Shown here: in pieces, positions 20,332-30,147 of the stretch
Position numbering within the stretch: position 1 is the first letter of the stretch
How the letters are laid out: each line of letters starts with the position of its first letter
NCBI RefSeq assembly: GCF_000304475.1
Contig: NC_018943.1
Coordinates: 962,674 to 1,026,673, forward strand
Reading direction: 5' to 3'
DNA from: Kazachstania africana CBS 2517
Taxonomy: Eukaryota > Ascomycota > Saccharomycetes > Saccharomycetales > Saccharomycetaceae
Length of the DNA: 64,000 nt
Program-made: the position numbers and the translations under genes
Notes under the pieces: model-generated
What the model was told of the DNA's origin: nothing
Seen by the model: only the letters and a program-made list of their open reading frames with translations
Databases searched by the model: none

Positions 20332-20979
20332 ATGAAAGCTTTTAGCGGCATAGTAGCGTGGTGTCTATTACTGGTACTGAGCCCAGTGGTCCAGTCATTA
20401 CATATTTATATGAAATCAGGCGAGACGAAATGCTTTTACGAGAAATTGAATGCTGGTAACCTACTTATTGGAGATCTTGACGTGCTAGTAGAGAATCCCG
20501 TTAGTGGAATATACGAGGAGAATTCACGGATCAAAGTGGATATAAGTATCGATGAAACATTTGATAATGATGAGCGTGTCTTACATCAAAGGAATCTTGA
20601 TTCTGGTGATTTCGCATTCACAGCACTGGAAACAGGTGAGCATAGAGTGTGTCTGAAACCAGAGTATCCAAATGTCGATTCAAAACTAAGAGTCTTTATT
20701 GAACTGGAAGTTGATCATTCCAGTTCTCTAGATAGCAAGAGAAAAGATGAATCGGAATATTTGATGAATAGAATCCATGGATTGACTCAAAGACTGCACC
20801 ACATCCGTCAGGAACAAACTATCATAAGAGAGAATGAAACAGTCTTCAGAAATAATAGTGAATCTGCCAACGGCAGGATAATGTTCTGGTCGTTACTACA
20901 ACTAATCGCATTAATCGGCGTCTGTGCCTTCCAATTACGCTATCTAAAGAACTTCTTTGTTAAAAAGAAGATAATATAA
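20332..20979 (+). CDS. ERP5: p24-family cargo receptor Erp5
   Basis: A 215-residue p24/emp24 protein cycling between ER and Golgi in COPI and COPII vesicles. A signal peptide (about 1-22) is followed by the GOLD domain with the two p24 cysteines (C34 and one near 108), a coiled-coil stalk (about 140-175), one membrane span (about 183-202) and a short tail NFFVKKKII. The tail has the FF pair for COPII and lysines at -3 and -4 for COPI. It corresponds to YHR110W by similarity and by its place after CTM1. Confidence 0.93.
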   Translation: MKAFSGIVAWCLLLVLSPVVQSLHIYMKSGETKCFYEKLNAGNLLIGDLDVLVENPVSGIYEENSRIKVDISIDETFDNDERVLHQRNLDSGDFAFTALETGEHRVCLKPEYPNVDSKLRVFIELEVDHSSSLDSKRKDESEYLMNRIHGLTQRLHHIRQEQTIIRENETVFRNNSESANGRIMFWSLLQLIALIGVCAFQLRYLKNFFVKKKII

Positions 20980-21320
20980 GCCCACATACTAACTTCAAGA
21001 GTATACTACATATGTTAACCCCCCTTCATAATCATTATATAAAGTATGCAATTCCACATTTGTAGCCATCGAAACTCCACCAAGAAGAGTCTGTTCAGAT
21101 CAGATTTTTTTGCACCTTCCAAGCATTTAAGACCCACACTCTGCAAACAAGCACGACTAAAGCAACTTAGTTGTTCTTAGTGCTCAATTGTTGGCCGTTT
21201 CTCACTACATTTCTCTGTTACTAGCTACTGGAAAATTTCGTCGAACAAGGCATACTCATAAAAAGAAAAATTAATGCATTATAATCGATCAAATTCTATT
21301 ACTTCATCCTGCAGAGATTA
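20980..21320. other. Intergenic ERP5-APE4
   Basis: 341 bp with the ERP5 terminator and APE4 promoter. One CCCCT stress-element core is at 21021-21025. UBA4 and YHR112C, found here in S. cerevisiae, are absent. Confidence 0.5.
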
Positions 21321-22787
21321 ATGCTAAGAGTTCATCTAAGGGAGATGTCAACTGCTATTAACTATTCCAATGAGTTTGTTAGTTTTTTGAATGCGTCTCA
21401 TTCACCATATCATGCTGTTGAGAATGTCAGACAACATTTATTATCTCACGGTTTTGAAGAATTAACAGAGCGTGGGAATTGGGCTGGTAAAGTCCTACAT
21501 AAGGGTAAATATTTTGTTACTAGAAACAATTCATCTTTAATTGGTTTTGTTGTCGGTAACAAATGGGTCCCAGGCAATCCTATTGCCATCACTGGTGCCC
21601 ATACCGATTCTCCTGTTTTAAGAATAAAACCAATTTCCAAGAGAACCAATGAAAAATACATGCAAGTTGGTATCGAATGTTATGGTGGTGGTATTTGGCA
21701 CTCTTGGTTTGATAGAGACTTGGGGCTAGCCGGAAGAGTCTTTGTCAACGATAAGAACTCTGGAAAATCCATTTCCAAATTGGTCGATATCAATAGGCCT
21801 TTATTAAAGATACCATCTCTGGCTATCCATTTAGACAGGTCTGTGAATGAGAAATTCCAGTTCAATAAAGAATCTCAGCTGCTTCCTGTTTTAGGTTTAG
21901 CCAATGAGGATAGCTGTGGTAATGAAAAGTTAAAGCAGGAATCTACAGAGGCCTTCAATTCAATCAAATCAATTGTAGAAAGACACCATGAAGATTTATT
22001 AAAATTGGTGGTGAAGGAACTTTCTTTAGAATCTGTTAATGATATCGTAGATTTTGAATTGATTTTATACGATCATGATGCTGCTTGTCTTGGTGGTTTG
22101 AACAATGAATTCGTTTATTCTGGAAGGTTAGACAACTTGACCTCGACTTTTACCTCAATGCATGGCTTAACTTTAGCATCAGAAACTAATATTGAGAATG
22201 AAGAAGGCATCAGGCTAATTTCTATGTTTGATCATGAGGAAATTGGTTCTTCCTCTGCTCAAGGTGCTGATTCCAATTTCTTACCAAATATTTTGGAAAG
22301 ATTGACCTCATTGAAATGTGATGGAACCGATGCCACTGATCCCTCTCCAAGATCTCTTATTTTAGAAACCTCAGCAAAATCATTCTTCTTGTCCTCTGAT
22401 GTGGCTCATGCTGTTCATCCCAATTATGCCAGTAAGTATGAATCACAGCATAAACCCCTTATCGGTCAAGGACCAGTCATCAAAATTAATGCGAACCAAC
22501 GTTATATGACAAATTCTCCAGGTATGGTATTATTGAAAAAAATCGCAGACAAATGTGAAATTCCTTTACAACTATTTGTGGTTGCTAATGATTCTTCATG
22601 TGGATCTACTATTGGTCCTATCCTTGCTTCAAAGACTGGTATAAGAACGTTAGATATCGGCAATCCAATTTTGAGTATGCATTCCATTAGAGAAACTGGT
22701 GGTGCGCTAGATATCGACTATCAAATTCGGCTTTTCAAAGGATTTTTCGAAAGTTATAGCACTCTAGAAGGTGAGATAATTGTATAA
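21321..22787 (+). CDS. APE4: Aspartyl aminopeptidase Ape4 (M18)
   Basis: A 488-residue M18 metallopeptidase; S. cerevisiae Ape4 (YHR113W) has 490. It removes N-terminal Asp or Glu from peptides in the cytosol and can be carried to the vacuole by the Cvt pathway. Metal and catalytic motifs are visible: GAHTDSP, the dizinc Asp in SGRLDNLTS, DHEEIGSSSAQGA, SSDVAHAVHPN, and MHSIRE near the end. The first ATG gives MLRVHLREMS, parallel to the S. cerevisiae N-terminus; the second (21345) is less likely. It is the last gene of the YHR-like block; synteny breaks after it. Confidence 0.96.
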   Translation: MLRVHLREMSTAINYSNEFVSFLNASHSPYHAVENVRQHLLSHGFEELTERGNWAGKVLHKGKYFVTRNNSSLIGFVVGNKWVPGNPIAITGAHTDSPVLRIKPISKRTNEKYMQVGIECYGGGIWHSWFDRDLGLAGRVFVNDKNSGKSISKLVDINRPLLKIPSLAIHLDRSVNEKFQFNKESQLLPVLGLANEDSCGNEKLKQESTEAFNSIKSIVERHHEDLLKLVVKELSLESVNDIVDFELILYDHDAACLGGLNNEFVYSGRLDNLTSTFTSMHGLTLASETNIENEEGIRLISMFDHEEIGSSSAQGADSNFLPNILERLTSLKCDGTDATDPSPRSLILETSAKSFFLSSDVAHAVHPNYASKYESQHKPLIGQGPVIKINANQRYMTNSPGMVLLKKIADKCEIPLQLFVVANDSSCGSTIGPILASKTGIRTLDIGNPILSMHSIRETGGALDIDYQIRLFKGFFESYSTLEGEIIV

Positions 22788-23569
22788 GATGCTTACGTAT
22801 TATATATTACGCTTTCCTTATTGATAGTGACAGAATCCATATTTGATAATTGGTGTTATTCGATTATGACTTAACCGTTTGAGTGACATAGCTCGCTTCA
22901 AATTGTCTATCAGTAGATCTATGGAGATCCTCATTTTAAAAATTTGAATTTCTTAATAAGTAAATGCTAGTGCTTCTGTTTCTTTAATATTTGATACTTA
23001 CTCATCCCTTATAGGGACTCCGAACGAAAGAACAAGGACATGGACATGCTGAAACTGGCGTTGTGATCTTACCAAATTGTAATAGTTCAGTTTAGCACGT
23101 CCTGGTGACCGCAAGAAAAAACTGTGAGCCTAAAAGCAGGGAGTACAGTCTCTAAATGAACTTGCAACAGGATCATGCATATAGTTTATTTATAAAAGGT
23201 AAAGCTGAATTAGTGACAGCCTTAGCTACATTCTGCCTTCTTTGAGGTTATGAAAAATGTTCACTCACAAGACAAACAACTTGATTCATCTGTCTTTAAT
23301 CCCAAACAACATTATCTTTACACTGCATCGACGCTGTGACGCAAAGCATGAGTAATGATTGTTTCATGTGATATCGTTGCCACTACGTGCTGTGCTAAAT
23401 TGAACCTAATAAAATAAATCTTATCAATCAGTGTGTATTATCTAAATGCGCCTGATACCCTAAGTGGGATTAATACAAATTGAAACAATTCTCGAGCAAA
23501 CCATCCTTTTCATCAGGGAATTTGTAACATTTCCGACGTGTCATGAATTGTAATAGTAAAAAATATGGT
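22788..23569. other. Intergenic after APE4, synteny break
   Basis: About 780 bp with no supported gene. It begins with the APE4 3' end and leads into the LTR-like sequence. Gene order changes from the YHR-like to the YOR-like block across this interval. Confidence 0.5.
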
Positions 23570-23990
23570 TGTTGGAAATGGCAATATACTGACATTTCAA
23601 TGTTTTGATAGTCAGAATGACAAATTTAGAATGTTAGAGAAGATATGAACAATAATTATGGTGTGATAAACACGACAATGTATTGACACGAACCATATAT
23701 GGCGTGATAAACACGAATGCATATTATCATGCAATAATTATGGTACGATAATTATGACAACGCATTGACTCATAAATCTAGGACATGATAATTATTTTAA
23801 ATCAAAATGTGTTGGAAAATGTATAAATACTCAGGTGAACACTGAAGTTTGATCAAAGTTTGTATCACTTTATATTATTTTATATTATGATTATATTTTA
23901 TATATAACCAGTGCATTATTTGGTATAATCATTGATTAATAAGAATTACTTCACTAACTTGACTGACCTTAAACAAAAATGAACACAACA
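23570..23990 (+). mobile_element. Probable degenerate solo LTR (Ty1/copia type)
   Basis: The segment opens with TGTTGGAAATG and can be closed at ...GAACACAACA, giving TG...CA ends and a length of about 420 bp, in the range of Ty LTRs. It has an internal TATA-like element (TATAAATACTC at about 23822-23832). It sits 243 bp upstream of tRNA-Lys, the usual Ty1-family target zone. No target-site duplication is visible (ATGGT against AACGA), so it is old or the ends are wrong. It contains 41-bp tandem repeats, which is unusual for an LTR. Confidence 0.4.
23657..23795. repeat. 41-bp imperfect tandem repeat, about 3.5 copies
   Basis: A core of the form TATGGYRYGATAAWYAYGA starts at 23657, 23698 and 23739, and in a form lacking one T at 23779. 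Spacing is 41, 41 and 40 bp. Copies 1 and 3 also share the following CAATGTATTGAC / CAACGCATTGAC segment. Confidence 0.85.
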
Positions 23991-24233
23991 AACGAAAATA
24001 ATATAATGGGATCATCCTCTGATCTTCCTTCACGTCAAGTTCTGATGTTCCTTTACGTCAAAGGCCCCCCAGTCATTTTGTGAATCATCATTCTTTATTA
24101 CGGGATTTAGTAGTATTCTAGAACATTATAATACTCACGATATTAAAATGTCAGCCTACTTGCAATTTTGGCGCAGGATTTGTATCTGCTTAACATGGAG
24201 TACATTATTTATCCCACAAAAATAACAAAACAA
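23991..24233. other. Spacer between LTR remnant and tRNA-Lys
   Basis: 243 bp with no gene. CTTCACGTCAAG and CTTTACGTCAAAG occur close together at about 24029-24063. No retroelement primer-binding site is visible after the LTR. Confidence 0.4.
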
Positions 24234-24306
24234 GCCTTGTTGGCGCAATCGGTAGCGCGTGTGACTCTTAATCACAAGGTTAGGGGTTCGAGCCCCCTAC
24301 AGGGCT
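24234..24306 (+). tRNA. tRNA-Lys(CUU)
   Basis: 73 nt, almost identical to S. cerevisiae tRNA-Lys(CUU). Acceptor GCCTTGT pairs with ACAGGGC, discriminator T. The A box is GGCGCAATCGG and the B box GGTTCGAGCCC. The anticodon loop CTCTTAA carries CTT at 24267-24269. No intron. T-run terminators follow at about 24310. Confidence 0.97.
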
Positions 24307-24595
24307 GTTTATTTTTTTCTTCTACTTTCCTACCTGCAAGTTTGGTGCATACGAGCACACCAAGCTTTATGTAAGAATGCCAGTAGTTGTCCTGTTATTC
24401 ATTACCTCTTCCTATACCAGCTTAATTATGGCACGCCTAAATGTAAATTTTTTTTGTGCCAGACTGAACAAAAACGTCAGAAAAATAAAAAATAAAAATT
24501 GTGACAGTATAGAACTTAATTTAGAGCTGTGTAGAAGTCATCTACTCTAAGTACAATAACGCTTTTGCATAGTGACACACTTTGTCCAATTCAAA

Positions 24596-25369
24596 ATGAA
24601 TATTAATCAGACTATCGATGTTTTTGAAGAGAGAATTGATTTTTGTTCTGAAATACTTCGAAAATTAAAAGAAAATGAAATTCCAATTGATGGAGAAAAC
24701 AGACTTAAAGATACTTTAAATTCTATTCAGCAACAAAATTCAAGTATTCTTATAGAATTGAACTTGATGAAGAGGAAGTTGAAGATTGATGACTTGGAAT
24801 TGGATAGTAATGTGTTTTATTCAATAAATAATGATCCGATCTTGAACACAAAAGGAAAGGATTTTGTATGCTTAGATGAAGTAAAATTATCTAGATATGA
24901 AACGTTAGGTCATACAGATGTCCTGAATACAATAGATACTGATTCAAATAGAATTGAAACGAGGGATAAATTAGTGAAAAAACAAAAAGTAAATTGTACA
25001 AAAGCATTTGGTGACACTTTTGAGATTCCAATGATTGAGAATCCAAAGACTGTCCATGAATTGTACTACGATTTTCAAAACTGCGTAAAGGAAACCGTTA
25101 GGGAATTGAAAGAAAAGTATGGTAAAAGCTATTTTCGTAAAGCCACCAATATCAGAAGTTACCAAAGAAGGAGAGCGCTGGTATCTGAAATACAAAAACT
25201 AAGTGAAGAGTATGACATCGATATCGAAGAAGCTTTGCAATGTTTTGAAGAACTGAGAAAAGAAAACTATAAGACTGTTCCATGGTTATATAGTAACCTT
25301 CTTACTGTCGTGCATGATGTTAGGGAAAGCTACGTACTGGAAAAAAACTGTAATTGGAATGATATATAG
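24596..25369 (+). CDS. Orphan GCR1_C-domain protein (Gcr1/Msn1/Hot1-like DNA-binding domain)
   Basis: 257 residues from the first ATG (MNINQTIDVFEERID); the frame upstream of it opens only from a GTG. Residues about 1-70 are predicted coiled coil (LRKLKENEIP, LNLMKRKLK). The middle is acidic and polar. Residues about 155-240 resemble the GCR1_C domain shared by Gcr1, Msn1 and Hot1: a hydrophobic helix (VHELYYDF), LKEKYGKSYF, YQRRRALVSEIQKLSEEY and a final EEALQCFEELR helix. Such proteins bind DNA as transcription factors in the nucleus. It is much shorter than Gcr1 or Hot1 and has no clear S. cerevisiae counterpart next to RPO31, so it could be an extra Msn1-like paralogue. It converges on RPO31 with 116 bp between stops. 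Confidence 0.65.
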   Translation: MNINQTIDVFEERIDFCSEILRKLKENEIPIDGENRLKDTLNSIQQQNSSILIELNLMKRKLKIDDLELDSNVFYSINNDPILNTKGKDFVCLDEVKLSRYETLGHTDVLNTIDTDSNRIETRDKLVKKQKVNCTKAFGDTFEIPMIENPKTVHELYYDFQNCVKETVRELKEKYGKSYFRKATNIRSYQRRRALVSEIQKLSEEYDIDIEEALQCFEELRKENYKTVPWLYSNLLTVVHDVRESYVLEKNCNWNDI

Positions 25370-25485
25370 TAGCTCAGCATTCAATATTGTCGGAAGTTCG
25401 AATATAACCATTTCTATTTTTTTTCATTATATTGTACACCCATTAAATATTTTTTTATATGCTTTATTTACTTTGAAAAATTGAT

Positions 25486-28400
25486 TTAGTTCAATTTAAT
25501 ATTGGATGATGCAGATGATAAGCTCTCGAAAAGAGTCGGCTTTGGTTTCAAATCTTCAGGTTTGATATCTGTACCTTTAACAACCTTGAAAGAACCTGTA
25601 CCAATAGACATGGTTTGACCTAAAATAATACATTCAGAAACACCTTCAACATTGTCTTTTTTCATGTAGAATGCTGCATCGAATAAATGATCAGTTGTCT
25701 TTTCAAAAGAAGCCAATTGTAAGACAGAGTCTCTCATTTTACTCAAACCGAATCTTGTAATACCCAAGACTTCACCCTTATATGTCATAACATCACCTAA
25801 CAGTTGAATATGACGAGGATCGACACTCATACCGTGATTGCTCATAGTATAGTCAATTTCTCCAATGATACTTGATCTAGCAGCTTCAATACCTAATACG
25901 GAACTTACCTCTAGAACATGGTTAGTAACTGTCTTACTACCAATAACACCGTCTGTACACATGACTTCTCTCAAACCATAACCTTCAACAAGCAATTCCC
26001 TTTTACCATCGTCACGAATGTTGATAACCGCTCTAGCGATTTCTGGTAAACCTTTGACGACAATATGTGGTAAGGCACGACGTAATTGTTGCATACGATA
26101 GAAAACATCATTTTCACTTGGATCTTTAGCCGATGTTGAGATGGACTTACTTTTGGAACCTTCAGGGAAAACATTGACAATAACTTTATCATCACCAGCA
26201 ATACTGACATCTGATGCTTGAATTTTGAGTTTTGGGGCCTTGGTAAGTGCAACAGCAATATCTTCAATAGTCAATTCTAATTGAAGCTTTTCAATTGTAT
26301 TTAAATCAATACGAATTTGTAAGAATGATAAATTGTCCTTGTATACATCCTGGATGTAATATGCAACATCAGATAGCATTGTCTTTTCCACTCTACCTTT
26401 AACAACTCTAGCCGCTCTTTCATCATTGTTATTAACCAAGACAGCATTAATAATTGGAGTAGAAATAGTTTTAGAAGCATTAATAATTTCCTTAATACGA
26501 GGGACACCTAATGTAACGTTCATAGAAGCAACACCAGCAAAATGGAAAGTTTTCAATGTCATTTGAGTACCTGGTTCACCAATGGATTGTGCACCAATAG
26601 CACCAACAGCAGTACCTGGTTCCACTCTTGCCTTACGGTATTTAGATAAGGCAATTTCTAAAAATTTAAGCACAGCCTTTTCTGTTATCTTACATAACTG
26701 GTCTACAGAACTTCTTGAGACATCTGTAGCCCTTTCATCTGGATGGAGACTTTGCAATTCCTCACCTGGCTCACTTAGCAATTCTAATAAACCTCTGGAT
26801 TTCCTCACATGCGCAAGGTGATCTGATTTAGATTGAATGTATGATCTCAAAGTCTTGTAGAAGTCTCTTTCGGCATCGAACTGATCGGCATATTCCAGCT
26901 TATCTAAGTCTTCCTTCATGACCTCATTACCCAAATTATCGTACCTAACTAATCTTTCTTCTAGTGGGTTCAACACTTCATTCGTCTTCTTCATCACTTG
27001 ATATGGTAGCAATCCACGCTCGTTATTATTAAATGTAATATTCAATGCATGGTCCCATGATCTATTGAAATTAACTGGCTGTGCACTACCTTCCATTTCC
27101 ATAGGATCTAAGCCATCACCACCATATGTAAATTGCACAATACCGTTCGAAGAAGTTCTCACAGTATTATCGTATTGACATGATAAATCTTCCAAGGATT
27201 TCATCAGTCTACGAGACATATAACCTGTTTCTGCAGTTTTAACAGCAGTATCGACTAAACCTTCACGACCGGAAATAGCATGGAATAAGAATTCCGGTGG
27301 AGTAAGACCTGAAAAGAAAGAGTTTCTAACAAAACCTTTGGATTGAGGTGTTTTAGAGTTTTTAGGGAAATGTGGTAAGGAACGATCTTGAAAACCATCT
27401 GGAACACGATTACCTGAAATAATTTGTTGACCGACGACAGCCACCATTTGGGAAACATTCAAAGTAGAACCTTTAGAACCACACGTTGCCATAATTAACG
27501 GAGCATTTAAGTTATCTAGTTCATTAATGCAAACATCACCGACTTCTTCTCTAACCTTCGATAGTAAACCACCAATTTTTGCTTCCAATGTCTCTTCTTC
27601 ATTACAACCTGGTTGGGTCTCCAATTTACCCTTATTGTAGGAATCAATCAGATCGTCACACTTAGCATAAGCAATTTCAACAAGTTCTTCTTTCTTTATC
27701 TTCAAGTCATCCGCTGGTGTAACGTCACTAATGCCAATCGAGAAACCCCTGTTACCCAAAAATCTGGCACAAAGTTTAGACATTCTGTTCATAGCATTTG
27801 CAGCTTCTTGAGGACCGTAATCTCTCAAAATAGTATAGAAGACTGAATGCTTTTTACCATCCCCTAGAACAGACTTATCCATAACACCACTTAAAATGTT
27901 AGAACCTCTGATAATAACAAAACCGTCATTACGGGACATTTCATTCGGTAAGGATTTAGATTTTGGTGGGATATAAACTTTATTTTTAGCATCTAAGTTA
28001 ATAACAACAGGAGATTTATGATTTGGCTTGATTAGTAAAGAAAAGAGCTGCTTACCTGTCCAGAGATAGTAAGGTTTCATAATAGCTGGTGGAGGAATGT
28101 CAAATTGTAGGTTACCATCAGACATCATGGATAATAGTTGAGTGAATGTTGCTCTATCAAAAAAAGAATCTTTATGTGAAATTAAGTAAGAGCCTGTAAT
28201 AAAATCCTGGGTGGCTGCAATAATTGGTTCACCAGATTTTGGAGTCAGCAGATTATTTTTGACACCCATTAAGTTAATAGCTTCAGCTCGAGCTTCTTCT
28301 GTTTGTGGAACATGTAGATTCATTTCATCACCATCGAAATCCGCATTATAAGGTGTACAAACACATTCATTTAATCTGAATGTTCTCCAAGGACGAATTT

Positions 28401-29874
28401 TGGCATAATGCGACAAAATGGATAATCTATGCAGAGAAGGTTGTCTATTGAACAAAACGACATCACCATCTTCTAAATGTCTTTCAACAATATCTCCATA
28501 TTGTAGATTTTTAGCCAATTTGAGACGATCACCATAACGCAAGTTTCTTCTTGCTTCTTCGTTTTTCTTTAGTAAATAATTTGCACCAGGATGTATATTA
28601 GGCCCATTCATGACCAACTCTTGTAATTTCTTTCTATTGTAACGAGTAACTTTCTCAGGATATGTTAAAACTTTTGCGACACGATCTGGAACTGCAACTT
28701 CATCAATAGAAAGATTCGGATCTGGAGAAATAACAGTTCTACCGGAGAAATCAACACGCTTACCAGATAAATTACCCCTGAATCTACCTTGCTTACCTTT
28801 TAGACGTTGACAGAAACCTCTGATTGGTTTTACTTTACCACCACCACTTGAAGCACCTGGTAGCATTGCAGGATTAACAGAGTCGGCGTTGATGTACATA
28901 GCTACAGTTAATTGTAAATAATCCCAATGTTCCATCATATTGTTAATAGATATACCTTTCTCAAGACCTGCTTTAATTAAGGAAGAGGTCCAGACAATTT
29001 CAGTAAGTTTGATAGTCAAATCATCTTCATTAGATGCTGGAGAATCCTGCATCATAACGGAAGGTCTAATACAGACAGGTGGTGCGGGCAAATATCTCCA
29101 AATATATGTTTCTGGCCTGCCTGATTTCACAGTAGAGTCTATACCTAGTAACTCACAATCTTCTGGTCTTACTTGTTTAAATAAGTTTAACGTTTTCAAT
29201 GGATTTAAGTCATCGGTGCAACGTTTAACAAATCTTTCCAGCTCTGGGTGATGGGATAAGACTTCATTCCAGTCCCCAATCCAGTTATCCTTTTCAGGTG
29301 TTGATTTCTTACCGACCCAACGGAAAGTATCATGGATGATCTTTAATGATGCAGTGCCCGAGCCTGCAGCGGCTTTCTTAACAACACCGTTCAATGCACC
29401 ACAATGTAGACATCTTCTTTGTTTTTTACATTGATCCATAACTTTCTTTAAAATACCCATTTTCTTTAAATTATCAATTCTACCGGAAGTTCTCAATTCA
29501 TGCAAATATTTCTTTTTATCTTCATCCGACAATAGTACTGAGGAACAGTTCTTGCAAATTGCTTGTAATATTTGAATTGTAGCTTTGAAATAACCTACGT
29601 GGAAGACAGGTAAGGCTAATTTGATATGACCAAAATGACCATGACAGGATGCTAAATTACCATGACAAGTCTCACAAGTAAGACTTGAAGAGGAGACACC
29701 CATTCTTGGATCCAAAGCACCATTTTCCTTTTGTTTACGATTCTGCTCAAGATCAAATAGATCACGACTTGAGATTTCCACCTCTGATTGTGCTACAATA
29801 TCGGATGCACTTAATGCACTGAATTCGATCCCACTAATCTTCTTTGGGGCTTCGCTAATTACTACTTCCTTCAT
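25486..29874 (-). CDS. RPO31: RNA polymerase III largest subunit Rpo31/Rpc160
   Basis: 1462 residues, against 1460 in S. cerevisiae (YOR116C). It is the catalytic clamp subunit of Pol III, which makes tRNA, 5S and U6 RNA in the nucleus. The N-terminal zinc site is C67, C70, C77, H80; a second CxxC pair follows near 107 and a further one near 154. The active-site NADFDGD is at 510-516, so D512, D514 and D516 bind Mg. The bridge and trigger regions (GFVRNSFFSGLTPPEFLFHA; GEPGTQMTLKTFHFAG) are intact. It is not Pol II Rpb1: there is no heptad-repeat C-terminal domain. The promoter has adjoining PAC and RRPE motifs. Confidence 0.98.
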   Translation of the reverse strand: MKEVVISEAPKKISGIEFSALSASDIVAQSEVEISSRDLFDLEQNRKQKENGALDPRMGVSSSSLTCETCHGNLASCHGHFGHIKLALPVFHVGYFKATIQILQAICKNCSSVLLSDEDKKKYLHELRTSGRIDNLKKMGILKKVMDQCKKQRRCLHCGALNGVVKKAAAGSGTASLKIIHDTFRWVGKKSTPEKDNWIGDWNEVLSHHPELERFVKRCTDDLNPLKTLNLFKQVRPEDCELLGIDSTVKSGRPETYIWRYLPAPPVCIRPSVMMQDSPASNEDDLTIKLTEIVWTSSLIKAGLEKGISINNMMEHWDYLQLTVAMYINADSVNPAMLPGASSGGGKVKPIRGFCQRLKGKQGRFRGNLSGKRVDFSGRTVISPDPNLSIDEVAVPDRVAKVLTYPEKVTRYNRKKLQELVMNGPNIHPGANYLLKKNEEARRNLRYGDRLKLAKNLQYGDIVERHLEDGDVVLFNRQPSLHRLSILSHYAKIRPWRTFRLNECVCTPYNADFDGDEMNLHVPQTEEARAEAINLMGVKNNLLTPKSGEPIIAATQDFITGSYLISHKDSFFDRATFTQLLSMMSDGNLQFDIPPPAIMKPYYLWTGKQLFSLLIKPNHKSPVVINLDAKNKVYIPPKSKSLPNEMSRNDGFVIIRGSNILSGVMDKSVLGDGKKHSVFYTILRDYGPQEAANAMNRMSKLCARFLGNRGFSIGISDVTPADDLKIKKEELVEIAYAKCDDLIDSYNKGKLETQPGCNEEETLEAKIGGLLSKVREEVGDVCINELDNLNAPLIMATCGSKGSTLNVSQMVAVVGQQIISGNRVPDGFQDRSLPHFPKNSKTPQSKGFVRNSFFSGLTPPEFLFHAISGREGLVDTAVKTAETGYMSRRLMKSLEDLSCQYDNTVRTSSNGIVQFTYGGDGLDPMEMEGSAQPVNFNRSWDHALNITFNNNERGLLPYQVMKKTNEVLNPLEERLVRYDNLGNEVMKEDLDKLEYADQFDAERDFYKTLRSYIQSKSDHLAHVRKSRGLLELLSEPGEELQSLHPDERATDVSRSSVDQLCKITEKAVLKFLEIALSKYRKARVEPGTAVGAIGAQSIGEPGTQMTLKTFHFAGVASMNVTLGVPRIKEIINASKTISTPIINAVLVNNNDERAARVVKGRVEKTMLSDVAYYIQDVYKDNLSFLQIRIDLNTIEKLQLELTIEDIAVALTKAPKLKIQASDVSIAGDDKVIVNVFPEGSKSKSISTSAKDPSENDVFYRMQQLRRALPHIVVKGLPEIARAVINIRDDGKRELLVEGYGLREVMCTDGVIGSKTVTNHVLEVSSVLGIEAARSSIIGEIDYTMSNHGMSVDPRHIQLLGDVMTYKGEVLGITRFGLSKMRDSVLQLASFEKTTDHLFDAAFYMKKDNVEGVSECIILGQTMSIGTGSFKVVKGTDIKPEDLKPKPTLFESLSSASSNIKLN

Positions 29875-29983
29875 TGTTCCAGTGGTGGAATTCTACTCCA
29901 AAGCAGCAGCAATCAACAAACAGTAGCAGCAAACAGCCTAATTACCTATTTTTCACTCTTCATAAAAGCTATTTATTGATCCT

Positions 29984-30012
29984 GCGATGAGTTAAATAAT
30001 CTGAAAAATTTT
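29984..30012. promoter_or_regulatory. PAC + RRPE pair in RPO31 promoter
   Basis: GCGATGAG (29984-29991) is the PAC core read by Dot6/Tod6. TGAAAAATTTT (30002-30012) is the RRPE read by Stb3. They lie 10 bp apart, 110-138 bp upstream of the RPO31 ATG. This pairing marks ribosome-biogenesis and Pol I/III genes in yeasts. Confidence 0.75.
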
Positions 30013-30147
30013 CGTTCGTTTCGCGTGACCTTTGGAACAAATCCTCAATGATACATACGATTGATTGGTATTATAGGAGATTATCTATTCTAAGATTGTT
30101 ATATAAGGTACGTGTTAGTATACGAGGCCACTATTCTGGCATATTAC

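Noticed and set aside
25486..29874. RNA polymerase II largest subunit
   Set aside because: No heptad repeats, length 1462, and Rpc160-like sequence; assigned to Pol III.
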